From: Sphagnum magellanicum | Lineage: Eukaryota; Streptophyta; Sphagnopsida; Sphagnales; Sphagnaceae | Assembly: GCA_021904315.1 (NCBI GenBank) | Contig: CM038921.1 | Span: forward strand, 11,190,146-11,254,145 | DNA: 64,000 nucleotides | Direction: 5' to 3' | In this document: piece by piece, positions 26,101-36,758 of the stretch | How positions within the stretch are numbered: position 1 is the stretch's first letter | Layout of the letters: every line of letters begins with the position of its first letter | The notes under the pieces: model-generated | What the model saw: the letters and a program-made list of their open reading frames with translations, nothing else | What the model was told of the DNA's origin: nothing | Database searches by the model: none | Position numbers and translations under genes: made by a program

Positions 26101-29100
26101 GAAACTCCAAAGTGAAGGCATACTTCACACTTTCAATGCAATTCTGCACTCACCCATTCGATCCAACTCAAATTTTTAGTGAAACAAAGAGAAGAAGGAA
26201 CATATGTCTTATCAAGCAAGAACACTTTGTTGCAATCATGATGGCAAACAGAAAGCCTGGAACAAACAAAAGGCACATCCTGAAAGGATGTCCAGAACCT
26301 GAAGAAGCTCAAGGGACAGAAGCTTATTTCGATTCTGGAACTCATCACCTCCACCTTTCATTGCCATCTGCATCACACAACAGGTGCCACCAATTCAACT
26401 GTCAGAAACCAAAGATGCATAGTAAACACAATGTCTATTTTTTCTAGAATTCAATGCCAAACAGGAAATGACCACAGGCAATGAACCCAACAACCATTTT
26501 GCCAAGAGCTGAGTTGTTGTGTGGGGGGATGAGGGATAAAGGAAAGAGGTTGCCCAAAGAGTCAGTACCTTGCATAGAGTCTGTAAGACTAGGAGAGCAT
26601 CTTGTTCCACGACAGTCAAATCCTCTGAATCCTTCCTACTGCTTTGAAACATTCCCACGACAGTATTACTTTTGCAAGCAGTTTGCATCAGTAGAGATTG
26701 TATAATATGGGTTGGAATTGGGTTGGTCATGGAGTAAGAGTATCTTTCATAAGAATAGAGAAATCTCCATTCTCACGATGAAGAAGAAACAGCAAGGTTA
26801 ACACTTCCTCAGGAAGCCACAGAAAGAACCAAACAAGGGGAGACAAAAAACAAACAAAAAATGAAAAACACACACTGGTATGAACGAAAGTGCCAGTCTC
26901 ACACCTGTTCAGGAACCATCAACAGTAGTATGTATGATAGTGACTTAACTATCACAACTTCCCCACTGACTTCATCAGCTCCCTACAGTGGGTAAAGGCC
27001 GGTGACAAGCACCATCCTACGAACTGAGTTTCAGCCGCAATTCCGGAAGCAACGGGAAGACTCAGCCATACTACTGGCTAGCAACAGACCCCACAACAAA
27101 GACCAGACAAAGAAACAAAGAAAGACAGAAAGGAAAAGGAACAGGGAAAGACTAAGAACAAGTGGGCTTACAGAAAGCTCCCCACTTACATGACCCGAAG
27201 CAAAATCATTCTGAAAATGCCAAAAGCAGAAATTCCAAACAGGAATTTTTCTTTAAGAACCAACCCTCTAGCTCTCTTTAGAAGAACTTTTAAAGGGTAG
27301 CCTTTTGCCTTCAGAAAGACAATAAGACTGACCATCTGGAAGACAAAAAATTTCTTACAACTACAAAGTCTCAAGAATCTGTAAAATTGACTATTGATAA
27401 CCCCCAGCTTCGCAGTCATTGAGATATTGGAATGAACATGAGGCATTCTAATCATTTCAATACCTGCATACTCTGGTTGAGAGCGTTTGTCAAAAATGTC
27501 ACAGGATAAACCTTGAGGACTCTGTCTCACAGTTAGATTCAAGAAATGGTCATGGAGTAAGAGTGTATAACATCATGAGAGAGCATACCCACCCATTGGT
27601 CTTGAGGGCTCCATTGGTAGAAACAATTTTCTCCAAAGCAGCTTCAAAACCCTGCGACTCCCATTACAGTGTTTGTCAGATAGATAACCCTAAACCCTAA
27701 ACAAAATCCACAAACAGATCAAATAAACACATTGTGACCTCCAAATGCAACCTTGATATCTGCATCAAGAGCCAGCTGATGTAGATCATAAAGAGAGGTC
27801 GGAGGTGCCTCCACCACAGGTGTGGATGAATTGGGCATCTCCATTGTTTCTCCAGTGCTCGCATTCCTAGCTTCCCCTGTTTCTGTATCAATCAGAATTG
27901 AGCCCCCTTCTTCTACTGCATCAGTTCTCTTTTGATGACTAGTATTGCCATTCGACAAAGCCTTTGGGGGGACAAGATGATTGGAAGTGCTTGCAGGTGG
28001 TTCTGCTTCCTCCTTTATTGCTGTGGTTTGGTTTGACTGCAGTAATGCATCTGCCCTCAAAATCTGCAAACAAATGTAAAAACATGAACAATAATTCTTC
28101 ACACCCAATTGCTCATAAAGAAGAATAATAACCACAAATTTCAAGCAAATACAAGATTGGGAAAAAAAAAAAAGTTTACCTGTTTATCAGGCTCCATCCT
28201 CCTTAGAACAATGCTTATCATTTGTGTCAAAGTTGCCTTGGCAGTTGCCTGATTGACAGGGCTTTTGCTGCAAGTTAATAAAAAAGGTTCAGTGATGGCA
28301 TCTTTTCAATTCAGACTTCAAAATCAGACAAGCAGAAAATAGGAAGCAGGTTACGTACGTGGTTAAGAAAATGGTGTAGCATGTCCAAATGGCTGTGAAC
28401 AGACACTCTCCATGAACTGCAGCTCCAGTGTAACAGACAGTAGAGAACACATTTAATAGAGTTAAACAAATTTTGCTCCAAAGAGAGAGACTTGCACATG
28501 TACATATTATTCAAAGCATCATGAATGTCAGCAGCATTGTACCTACAAGCATGATCAAGCTGTAGCCAGCATTGCAATAGGAAAAATTGGAGGCTGAAAA
28601 AAGGAATGCCAAGGTCCTGAAGGAGTCAGGCAAGTGAAAACACACAATTCTATAGGGACCCATTTACAAAGAATTGGTTGTAATAGCACTAGCAATTGTA
28701 ACATCATAAAATGATTGCCACAATTCCAGCCATAATCAGCCAAAATGCATTGGGTTTGAAATTTTGCTTATGTCAGGAGGGTGAATCACCTCCAAAAAGG
28801 AAGCAAAAAAATGGTGGATCTAGGAGTTTTACCTTGGAAGGTAGGGGAAGCAACTGCTGAAAGAAGAACCTTAACAACTTGCAGTACAACGCTGCACAGG
28901 AAAAAAATAATTAGGATATGTGCTATTTTAGAGAGGGCCCATACATGAGCTGCTGTTAAAGAGTTTCTGTCACAAGTGGACTGGCAGGAACAGGGAAAAC
29001 TCAGGCATGAGGCTGGCTACTCAACTAAACCTAAAAGCAGAAGTTTTGAGACAAGAAACTTTAGAGGAGGATAACCTGTCTGGCGAAGTACCATCAACAC

Positions 29101-30588
29101 TCGCGCACACCAAATTGAGAATTTTGGTGACTCGTTCTGTATTCTTACCCCCTTCAAGGCCTGCTTCTCCTTCCAGATGCCCATAAGATATAAGTTTCTG
29201 CAGCAAATTTCCAATCAACCAAAAAAATTCAAAAAATTCCAGTTGTCAGGTAGTGGCAAAAGTTCTCTCCTTCTCAGTCCAAGCCCCTTTGAACAATCCA
29301 TCCTCCATACTATAACACAAGTGTAACTCAAAAAAAATTGACAAAACTTACATGTAGGCAATCAAGTGCAGTTTCGATCAGCTTAGATTGCTTGCTCTCG
29401 AATGCAAGAAGCAAAGGAAGGATGACCAGATCAGCTTCGGAACCTTCTAAAGTATGTCCAGCCTCCGCTAGAGTTGCTGCAGCTGCCTGGCATGTGCTGG
29501 GTTTGGCAGGTGCCAAGACTGGACTTACAATGTCCACAGACTTGATTTCTGCTTCATTGTTTGGCGTGTAAGGTGGTGGATTGCCATCCAATGAATTTTC
29601 TTGTTGGGGGCCCAAATGACTGTCATGGATCAAAAGAAACACATTTGTAACTACATGAAACAGATTGAATTGCAGCTGGAATGGGGCTGATTGATGAACC
29701 CCAAACACATTTGTGGCTTGACAAGCTCAACAAAGGAATTCTTGCTTTCTTGCACAAATCTCTCATTTGCAATAAGAAATTAAGATGAGAAAAAACAGAA
29801 GAATAGTACTATGAAATCAATGTCCAAGAGAAAAGACACATACATTTCATCTGTGGCAGCAGCAGCAGGTTCTTCATGGTGACTTGCTGAAGTAGGCTCA
29901 GGTTTTCTCTCTGCAGGTTTTGATCAATACAAAGAAAGCATCAAACAAACCCTGTCTGTCTGTCTGTTTGCCTGTCTGCAGAATGAGAATGGGATCTACA
30001 TTGTTCCTTGCTGCTGCCCATGATTGCAACCCATTTGCCTTATCATCATCTCACATTCTGATTGCAACCCATTTCTTTATCATCATCTCACATTTTGATC
30101 GCACCCACTTCCCTTCTCATAATCTCCCATTCTGATTGCACGCATTTCATTATCATCATCTCACATTCTGATTGCACCCATTTCATTATCATCATCTCAT
30201 ACTCTGATTGCACCCATTTCCCGTATCATCATCTCACATTCTCCCACATTCTCTCACATTCTCATCTGGTACTTAGAAGTCCAAAACATGCATCACAGCA
30301 GCAGCAGCAGCAGAATGAGACCCATTTTGCGACAGATCCAGTAGCAGAAGCTATGATCCAACCCTAATCCATCCTCCCAGGCTTTGGAGCAACACCCATT
30401 CTAGCGTTTTACAAAATGTTTTCTAACGGAGTGGAAAAGAAAAGAGAACGAAAACAAAAGACTAGAGAATGTGAAGAACCTAAGTAGGCTTTGAGAGCCG
30501 TTTGCAGAGCGTTGTACTTCCTTCCAGGTGCATCATTAAGCAAGCGCTTGAAAGAACGCGTCACGAAGGCTCCTCCTGCCTCCGCCAT
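17197..30588 (-). CDS. BIG5: BIG5-like Sec7 ARF guanine-nucleotide exchange factor
   Basis: Large ARF-GEF acting at trans-Golgi/early endosome in vesicle traffic. Modelled as 33 exons, 1858 residues: 30480-30588, 29844-29910, 29352-29619, 29076-29197, 28833-28891, 28359-28416, 28180-28267, 27752-28063, 27593-27651, 26569-26638, 26299-26367, 26021-26143, 25484-25626, 25220-25316, 24951-25049, 24563-24784, 24145-24255, 23850-24034, 23461-23635, 22850-23289, 22173-22593, 21718-21957, 21431-21554, 21165-21307, 20488-20847, 20099-20265, 19502-19851, 19017-19195, 18667-18786, 18392-18528, 17921-18221, 17500-17595, 17197-17259. Phase agrees at every junction. N-terminal [12 protein letters not shown] and the DCB-, Sec7- and HDS-type regions match Arabidopsis BIG5/MIN7 (about 1740 residues) better than BIG1-4. 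Sec7 spans about residues 650-830; catalytic Glu is E740 in [10 protein letters not shown]. Least certain: exon 9 donor and exon 10 acceptor (26638 or 26641). In-frame TAG TAG precedes the ATG. Confidence 0.93.
21308..21430 (-). other. Stop-free, in-frame intron of BIG (123 nt)
   Basis: Between BIG exons 23 and 24. The donor AAG|GTGAAC and acceptor TGTGCAG|TT restore the family sequence VEQ-VILED across the junction, so it is called an intron. Its length is a multiple of three and it has no stop in the BIG frame; the surrounding frame runs open through it. Retention would insert 41 residues, rich in Phe and Leu, without breaking the protein. Confidence 0.75.
21591..21610. repeat. Telomere-like TTTAGGG repeat in a BIG intron
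   Basis: GTTTAGGGTTTAGGGTTTAT on the plus strand, inside the intron between exons 22 and 23. It has the opposite orientation to the other BIG intronic copies. Confidence 0.8.
24847..24870. repeat. Telomere-like CCCTAAA repeat in a BIG intron
   Basis: Three units plus of CCCTAAA in the intron between exons 15 and 16. It reads as TTTAGGG on the BIG sense strand. Confidence 0.85.
25158..25176. repeat. Telomere-like CCCTAAA repeat in a BIG intron
   Basis: Two to three units in the intron between exons 14 and 15. It reads as TTTAGGG on the BIG sense strand. Confidence 0.8.
25721..25830. repeat. Duplicated intron segment, copy 1 (BIG intron 12)
   Basis: About 110 bp (CATAAGAAT-GAGAAATCTCCATTCTC followed by a GCAAGGTTAACACT block and AGCCACAGA) recurs in the same orientation at 26741-26850 in another BIG intron. 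Identity is high but not perfect. The origin is unknown: an inserted repeat or a local duplication. Confidence 0.7.
26741..26850. repeat. Duplicated intron segment, copy 2 (BIG intron 9)
   Basis: Same-orientation copy of 25721-25830. The block just before it, GGTCATGGAGTAAGAGT, occurs again near 27549 in the same intron, so part of the unit may be present three times. Confidence 0.65.
27686..27702. repeat. Telomere-like CCCTAAA repeat in a BIG intron
   Basis: Two units in the short intron between exons 8 and 9. It reads as TTTAGGG on the BIG sense strand. Confidence 0.8.
30021..30245. repeat. 36-38 bp tandem repeat in BIG intron 1, about 6 copies
   Basis: The unit resembles TGATTGCACCCATTTC plus ATTATCATCATCTCACATTC. 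Copies start near 30021, 30059, 30096, 30133, 30169 and 30205. The array lies inside the first intron, about 235 bp from exon 1. Confidence 0.88.
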
Positions 30589-30869
30589 GAGCTGAGATTT
30601 GGCACTCCCAGGTTGCTGCTGCTGCTACTAGTACTGCTGCTACTCTGCTGCTGCAAGCTGCTTCATACAAAGACTACAAGTGGTCACGCCTGGATTCTAC
30701 AATCCACCTCCACAGCTGAACTTTTTCAGATGGACAGATCCAGTGAACAGGTCCACGGCTACCCAAAATGGAAACCAAGATCTATCAAGAAAAGTGGGTG
30801 GGAAACAAGAGGAACTCGAGATCCGCCATCGCCCCCTTCTGTCGTCGTCTTCTTGCTTGTCCTCCTCGG

Positions 30870-31680
30870 CTTCGCTTTCTTCCCTCCTCCAGCATCCAGA
30901 TCCTCAAAAGCTTTCGGGACGACCACGATTTTGAGACCTCGATTAGGTCCTCGGCTCCGCCTTCTTCTCTCCTCCTTCACCATCCAGCTCCTCCAAAGAT
31001 TTCGGGACCTCGATTTCGGGACCTCGGCTTCGCCTTCTTTCCATCCTCCTTCAGCATCCAGCTCCTCAAAATATTTCGGGACCTCGATTAGGTCCTCGGC
31101 TTCGCCTTCTTTCCATCCTCCTTCACCATCCAGATCCTCAAAAGCTTTTGGGACGACCTCATTTCAGCACCTCTATTTCGAGACCTCAGTGAGGTCCTCG
31201 GCGTTGCCTTCTTCCGCCTTCACTATCGAGGTCCTCAAAAGCTTATGGGACGTCCTCAATTCCGGGACCTCTTTTTTGAGACCTCAGTGAGGTCCTAGGT
31301 TTCAACTTCTTCCTTCCTCCTACACCATCCAGATCCTCAAAAGCTTTCGGGACACCGATTTTGAGACCTCAGTTAGGTCCTCGGCTTCTACTTCTTCCCT
31401 CCTCCTTCACCATCCAGATCCTCAAAAGCTTTCGGGACATCCTCGATTTCGGGACATCGATTTTGAGACCTCAGTTAGGTCCTCGGCTTCTACTTCTTCC
31501 CTCCTCCTTCACCATCCAGATCCTCAAAAGCTTTCGGGACATCTTCGCTTTCGGGACATCGATTGTGAGACCTTGGTTAGGTACTAGGCTTCGACTTCTT
31601 CCCTCCTCCTTCACCATCCAGATCCTCAAAAAACTTCGGGACCTCACTTTAGGGATCTCAGTGAGGTCCCGGGACCTGGC
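30870..31680. repeat. Minisatellite upstream of the BIG start (units of 70-101 bp, about 9 copies)
   Basis: Degenerate tandem units marked by CATCCAGATCCTCAAAAGCTTTCGGGAC. Successive copies fall near 30900, 30985, 31065, 31136, 31232, 31334, 31425, 31524 and 31621, so spacing is about 70-101 bp. Most units also hold a short dyad close to GACCTCAGTGAGGTC. The region is clearly richer in GC than the spacer to its right. It sits about 280 bp upstream of the BIG ATG, so it overlaps the expected promoter or leader. It produces long but repetitive open frames on the plus strand that I do not regard as genes. Confidence 0.88.
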
Positions 31681-31699
31681 TACAGACAAATAAACAATG

Positions 31700-34272
31700 G
31701 ATACGAGGTCCCAAGAGAAAACGGAGCAATATTACTGGGCAGATGAAGTGCCATAAAAATAGTGAACCGCCAGATTTTGACCCTTTAGACTTCCTTTCTC
31801 AGCCCTTGTAGCATAATGTGGGGCCTATATGGGGCTATGTAGGGCTTACATAAAGCCCCTCAGGGTCCCAAATTAAGGGCTGCCAACAATGCTATTATTA
31901 GTTTCCTTCAGAGTCCCTTAAATCTTTTTTTTCTTAATTTTAAACTAAAAAATCTTGTAATTACATTTACATCCACACCTTCTTGTGGTGTCTTTTTTCT
32001 AATTTCTTTCTTTCTCTATATAATTAATTAATTAATTAATTACTTTAATTTTTTAATTTAATATTTTTTGTTAATGCTTAGGCTCATTACTATGGGGTTT
32101 GTAAATTAGGAATATTGTAATTAATTAGAGTTAAATAAGGATTATGTTTGATGAACTTTCAATTACATATCTCATCTTCCAATAACTCAATAATTTATGT
32201 AATGCTATGCATTTATAATCACTTAATATTTTTGAAAATTTTAATTTATCAATGAATAATTACCACACAAGCATTATATTTAATGCTTGTCAATATAACA
32301 TATATTATATTCACTAAATAGGATTTTCAAAAAAATTATTGTCAAGTATTTGGTTTTTCAAATTTTCATCTTCAAATAATCTTGTTTCCAAATTTCAAGA
32401 AATTTCATAGACCGACAAATTCATAGGAAATCTTCATTTGAATTTTGAATAATTTTCATTAGCAAATTAAAATCCTCAAACAATTATTCATAGTTTAACA
32501 ATAAACAATATTTTTTGAAAAAATAACTTTTTGAAAACAATTAATTATCTATTTTTTAATTTATTGAATCACCAAACAAAGTGTGAATATTTGGAAGGTC
32601 AAACCTTGAATGAAGGTTGGCCAATCATGTTACCCATTTTGTAACATTTGGAAAGTAATGAAAACTATTAAACAACATGATTATATTGAGAAAAAAACAT
32701 TTTTTCAATCCTATTACTCAAGTATAGTTGGAATATTAAAGGCATTGATTTAAGAATATATAAAATAATAATTTTACAACCATCCAAAAGTATTGGAATT
32801 GAATATGAAGCATTAACATTTCATAGATTTTCAAAGAATCACACTTTGTGTAACATGTTGCATGAACCAATTGTTTACAGAAAAAATTAAAATACATTGT
32901 CAACCATTTGGCATTCAAACAACATAAAAGTATTTAAAATTGCATAATAGGTAAACCATGAACAATTCATGAATTTTCAAATTATTTCATTTCATACAAC
33001 AAAATGTGGATGTCCCCTATTTTTAAAAGATAAGTATTTATATCGGTTTTAGCATGGTACCTACTGAACAATATTGGTAATTTTCTTATGCTAAGGCCAT
33101 TTGAAGGTTATTTTAACTTAAGGTGTTAAACTTCAAAACCTTAATGAAATCCATTATGTCCATTTTCATTATCATTGGTTCAAATAAGATAAATTCCAAT
33201 TGATTCATCAAGAGTGTCTTCTATGATTTATTTTGACACAATTGTATTCCATCATTGGAGACCCATTACAACTCAATTGTGGATTCAAATTGTATTCCAA
33301 TGGTATTGATGTTGGGTTTCATCAAATGATAACCTATATTGTAAAAGAAAATATTTTATATACATAATAGAAGATAGAAAATGGGTGGTTGATAGGTAAA
33401 TATATGCATGTAGATGGTTAGTATCAATGTTGGTGGGCATTTACATTGAGTTTTGGTGGTGTACTATATTTCCCAATATTGATAATTGTGATTTTTGAAG
33501 CTTGATATGAGCCAATACCAGTATTGATTTGGATTTCATGATGATATTTTACCTTCATTGAAATGACAAATTGCATTTCAATACCTTTTTTGCAGTTTTG
33601 GAAAGGGAAAAAAAGAAAAGAAAAACATAAATAAAAGTTGAGGAAAAAATCGTTTTTTTGTTATTTTAATCTTAGTTTTCAACCTTTACTTATCACTATT
33701 CAATATTGAAATACATCAACACAAAAAAATAATCAACCTCCAACAAAATTCTTTTTTACAAATGAAGAATAATTCACCATGTTCCTTATAATGTTTGCCC
33801 ATCACTTAGTTGGAAGGCATCAAAGAAATATGGAACACATTACTCAATAGGAATTAAGTAAGTAGGCCCATGAAAATATGACACTTAGTGTAACCAAAAA
33901 GGAGGCAAATGCCAACCTAACAATTTATAATGCATTTAATCTCATAATGCACAACACATTTCAAAAGATTTTATCATTTTCAATAAATTTGGTTGAATTT
34001 AAATCAAGGTCTAACATTTTGTGAAACAAATAAAAACCTTGATTCATAACATAAATAGAACAACAAATAACATTATATTCTTACAATTTTAATGATAATT
34101 AAATCTAGAAATGCTTTACAAATTAAAGCTTGTCATGTATCTCTTACGATTCAATGTTCTTTACTCAACTTTCAAGATGAATTGTGCCGCTAGGTACATT
34201 TAGATAAAATTTTGACAAGGAATCATGAAATTGTATTGACAAGTTGATGTGGCATATTTGGATTGGTTAAAA
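31700..34272. other. AT-rich spacer left of the 644-bp element
   Basis: Strongly AT-rich, with a short (AATT)n run near 32023-32041. No open frame over about 60 codons and no recognisable motif. Confidence 0.6.
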
Positions 34273-34916
34273 GGCAAACCCATCCTTGGGTGGTACCATT
34301 AGGAACCACCTCAAGGAATGGTTAAAGAACCAAAAATGACCAAATCATTTTCCTAGGCCCTTTCTTTTAAATATTTTCATAAACTATAATTTTTTTTTTT
34401 CATGTTTATCCATTGCATGCTTTAATATATGGCTTGAAATTTATTTTGGAATTAAAAAAATGGAGATTGTTAAAATTTTGTATTCTTAATTAAAATGGCC
34501 CCTTTAAAAATCAATAGCCTTAATTTTGAAAATTCATAACTAAATTATACTTATTCAATTACCTACTTAATAAAAACATATATATAGAATGACCTCAAAG
34601 TTACATTTGGAAAAAAATTCTCAAGAAAAATTTCAAATCATGTTTCAAATTGTGTTATTGGTTAAAAAGTGCAAAAAAAAGAACCAATGTTACATTCTTG
34701 AAACTTTTTTTAAATGCAATGATTATGAACATCAAAATATACAATATTGTTGATATTATTGAAAATTTTCAAAAGTTTTGAAATCTAATAAATGTATTCA
34801 TTAAAAACTTATGAAAATATTAATCTAAATGTTTCTTATGAATTTTCAATGTTTGATGGGTTTAAGAAAATTAAGGTGTGACATTCTTAATGGTACCACC
34901 CAAAGATGGGTTTGCC
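34273..34916. mobile_element. 644-bp non-autonomous DNA transposon (MITE-like) with 35-bp TIRs
   Basis: The left end GGCAAACCCATCCTTGGG (34273 onward) and the reverse complement of the right end (34916 backward) match at 33 of 35 positions, then diverge. The element is flanked on both sides by TTAAAA (34267-34272 and 34917-34922), a candidate 6-bp target duplication; TAA or TTA within it would also suit a PIF/Harbinger-type duplication. The interior is AT-rich with no transposase-like frame. It is therefore best called a non-autonomous element; the superfamily is uncertain. Confidence 0.75.
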
Positions 34917-34922
34917 TTAAAA

Positions 34923-36250
34923 TATTTAAATAATACTTAATTAGCATAATATAACAAAAGGATCAATAATGATATATATTACAAAGTGATTACATTGTTA
35001 ATACATTGACCTTTATTTTTTTATTTTTTCCCCATATGTTAATATCATTTTCTCTTTTCATAGAATTATAAAAATATAAACCCTCTCATCTTTTTCCTAT
35101 CATTTTATTAGACTTTGATTACATATAGGTATAAAATCAAAATCTTGATCAATTAATTCTCAAGATATGCATATCTATAATCCCACATTCTCCACTTTTG
35201 TAAATATGTTTTCACAATGCTATATGCTTTTGACCATAGACAAAAGTGTTAATATTTTTTACATGCCTCATTCCCACATTTTTTCATTTCACTCATGAAT
35301 TGTCCTTTGGTTGTCATCATATCCTACTCATAATTTTATTTTTATTGTCAAGTACATTACACAAACCTCACAAAGTCTATGTAATGTAAAAAGAAATTAC
35401 AATTTTCACAACATTAAAAATGGGATTATTAAACAATTGTTTTCATAAGACAAAACAAATATATCCCTTTGTAAGAAGGTGATGATTAAATGTCTTCAAT
35501 GACAATCCTATTCACACAAATATTAATATTTTTTTACATGTAATGGTTTTCATGTGGCCTTTTTAGCCTCTTTTTAAAGCAAGGCAATGCTTCACTTCGA
35601 AAGCAATGCTTTGCTTCGAAGGCAATTTTTAAAATTTATTTTATATTTTATTCATTTATTATATGATACCTCTTTGATATCACAAGCTAGATAGTGTATG
35701 TTTTCAAATACATGAAAAAATAATCTTGTAGGTTTTTTTTTCATCCCCTTAGGAGGCACAACAAAGGATTTTACATTGTGTAATTTCACATGACTATCAT
35801 GTAAATCCACATAATCCATGAAAAACCATTATGTTATCATGTAAATCCACATGATGCATGAAAAACCATTATGTTATCATGTAAATCCACATGATGCATG
35901 ATAAACCATTATGTAATCGAGTATGCTAGTAGGTACATGCATTGTGCCTAGTGCAAAATTTGGGCAAGCCTAGGTTTTCGAACATGTGGCTAAAATGGGT
36001 AAAATGGCATTTACTTGGGAAACTTTAAAAAAAAAAAAAAAAAAAAAACTATGTGATATTGAAAAGTTGGCAATTCTTTCCCAAAAAAAAATTCCCAAAT
36101 TTAATTAAATTTTAAATGAGAAAAAAAAAGATTTCCCAATTTCTTGGTCTAAAAGTGACAAAATTTCCTCCCCCTCAAAAAATCTTTGTAGCTTAATCCT
36201 CACAAAAAAGCAGCATTTAGAGCCAATTTACCTTAAAAGGAAAAAAAAAA
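34923..36250. other. AT-rich spacer right of the 644-bp element
   Basis: No coding signal. It contains the 40-bp tandem repeat at 35797-35917, a 22-nt A run at about 36027-36048, and a small dyad around TTCGAA near 35597-35622. Confidence 0.55.
35797..35917. repeat. 40-bp tandem repeat, three copies
   Basis: The unit starts ATCATGTAAATCCACATGAT and ends AAAACCATTATGTT. Copies begin at about 35797, 35837 and 35877, with a few substitutions. Confidence 0.9.
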
Positions 36251-36357
36251 CAAGGGGTTTTGTTTGTGCACGCATCGGGCAGAAAACGGACGTTGGGTGT
36301 TATGAACGGGCAGCGGAAAAAGAAAAAATCCTGATTTGGGTTTTCGCTCACGCAGGT

Positions 36358-36758
36358 GTGCAGGCAACGTGCCGTCAAAGGAGACTGATGACGCAAAGCA
36401 CGGTTAGACGCACGGTGCGAAGCACCGTTTCCTTAGCGGGTTGGACTGGGAGGCACCGCGGCGCGTCCCGTGCGCTTTCGTTGCGCAGCGTTAGCAGCAA
36501 TAGCAGCTGCTTTTCTAGGGTTTACTTGTGGACGCCGAGGGAGAAGAAATCCACAAATTTGTGGGAGGAGAAGGGAACTGGAGCTTCGAAGTCCGCCAGA
36601 ATCGGAAGACAGACGTACGCACGCGAGAGTATTGCATTTGGTCGGGAGTCGCACAGTTGGTTGGTAGCAGAGGAGGAAGAGGAGGAGGAGGAGGAAGAAC
36701 TGGGGAGAGGGTTTGTGCTAGGGTTTGAGGGAGTTGGGAAACCTGAGGAGGAGCTAGA
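36358..36758 (+). promoter_or_regulatory. Probable 5' leader with teloboxes and an overlapping uORF
   Basis: GC- and purine-rich stretch just before the start at 36759. Two telobox-like AGGGTTT motifs occur (about 36516 and 36719), an element often found near the starts of plant genes for translation and cell growth. An upstream ATG at 36358 opens a 148-codon frame that ends at 36804, overlapping the main start in another frame. If the transcript begins upstream of 36358 this could reduce translation. The transcription start is not visible. Confidence 0.4.

Noticed and set aside
30502..31290. 262-codon plus-strand open frame
   Set aside because: It runs through the minisatellite and antisense across BIG exon 1. 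Its sequence is a string of repeated Pro/Ser/Arg peptides produced by the tandem DNA, with no start context or family match.
35597..35622. TTCGAA dyad as a transposon end
   Set aside because: Only a short imperfect palindrome with no partner end or flanking duplication.
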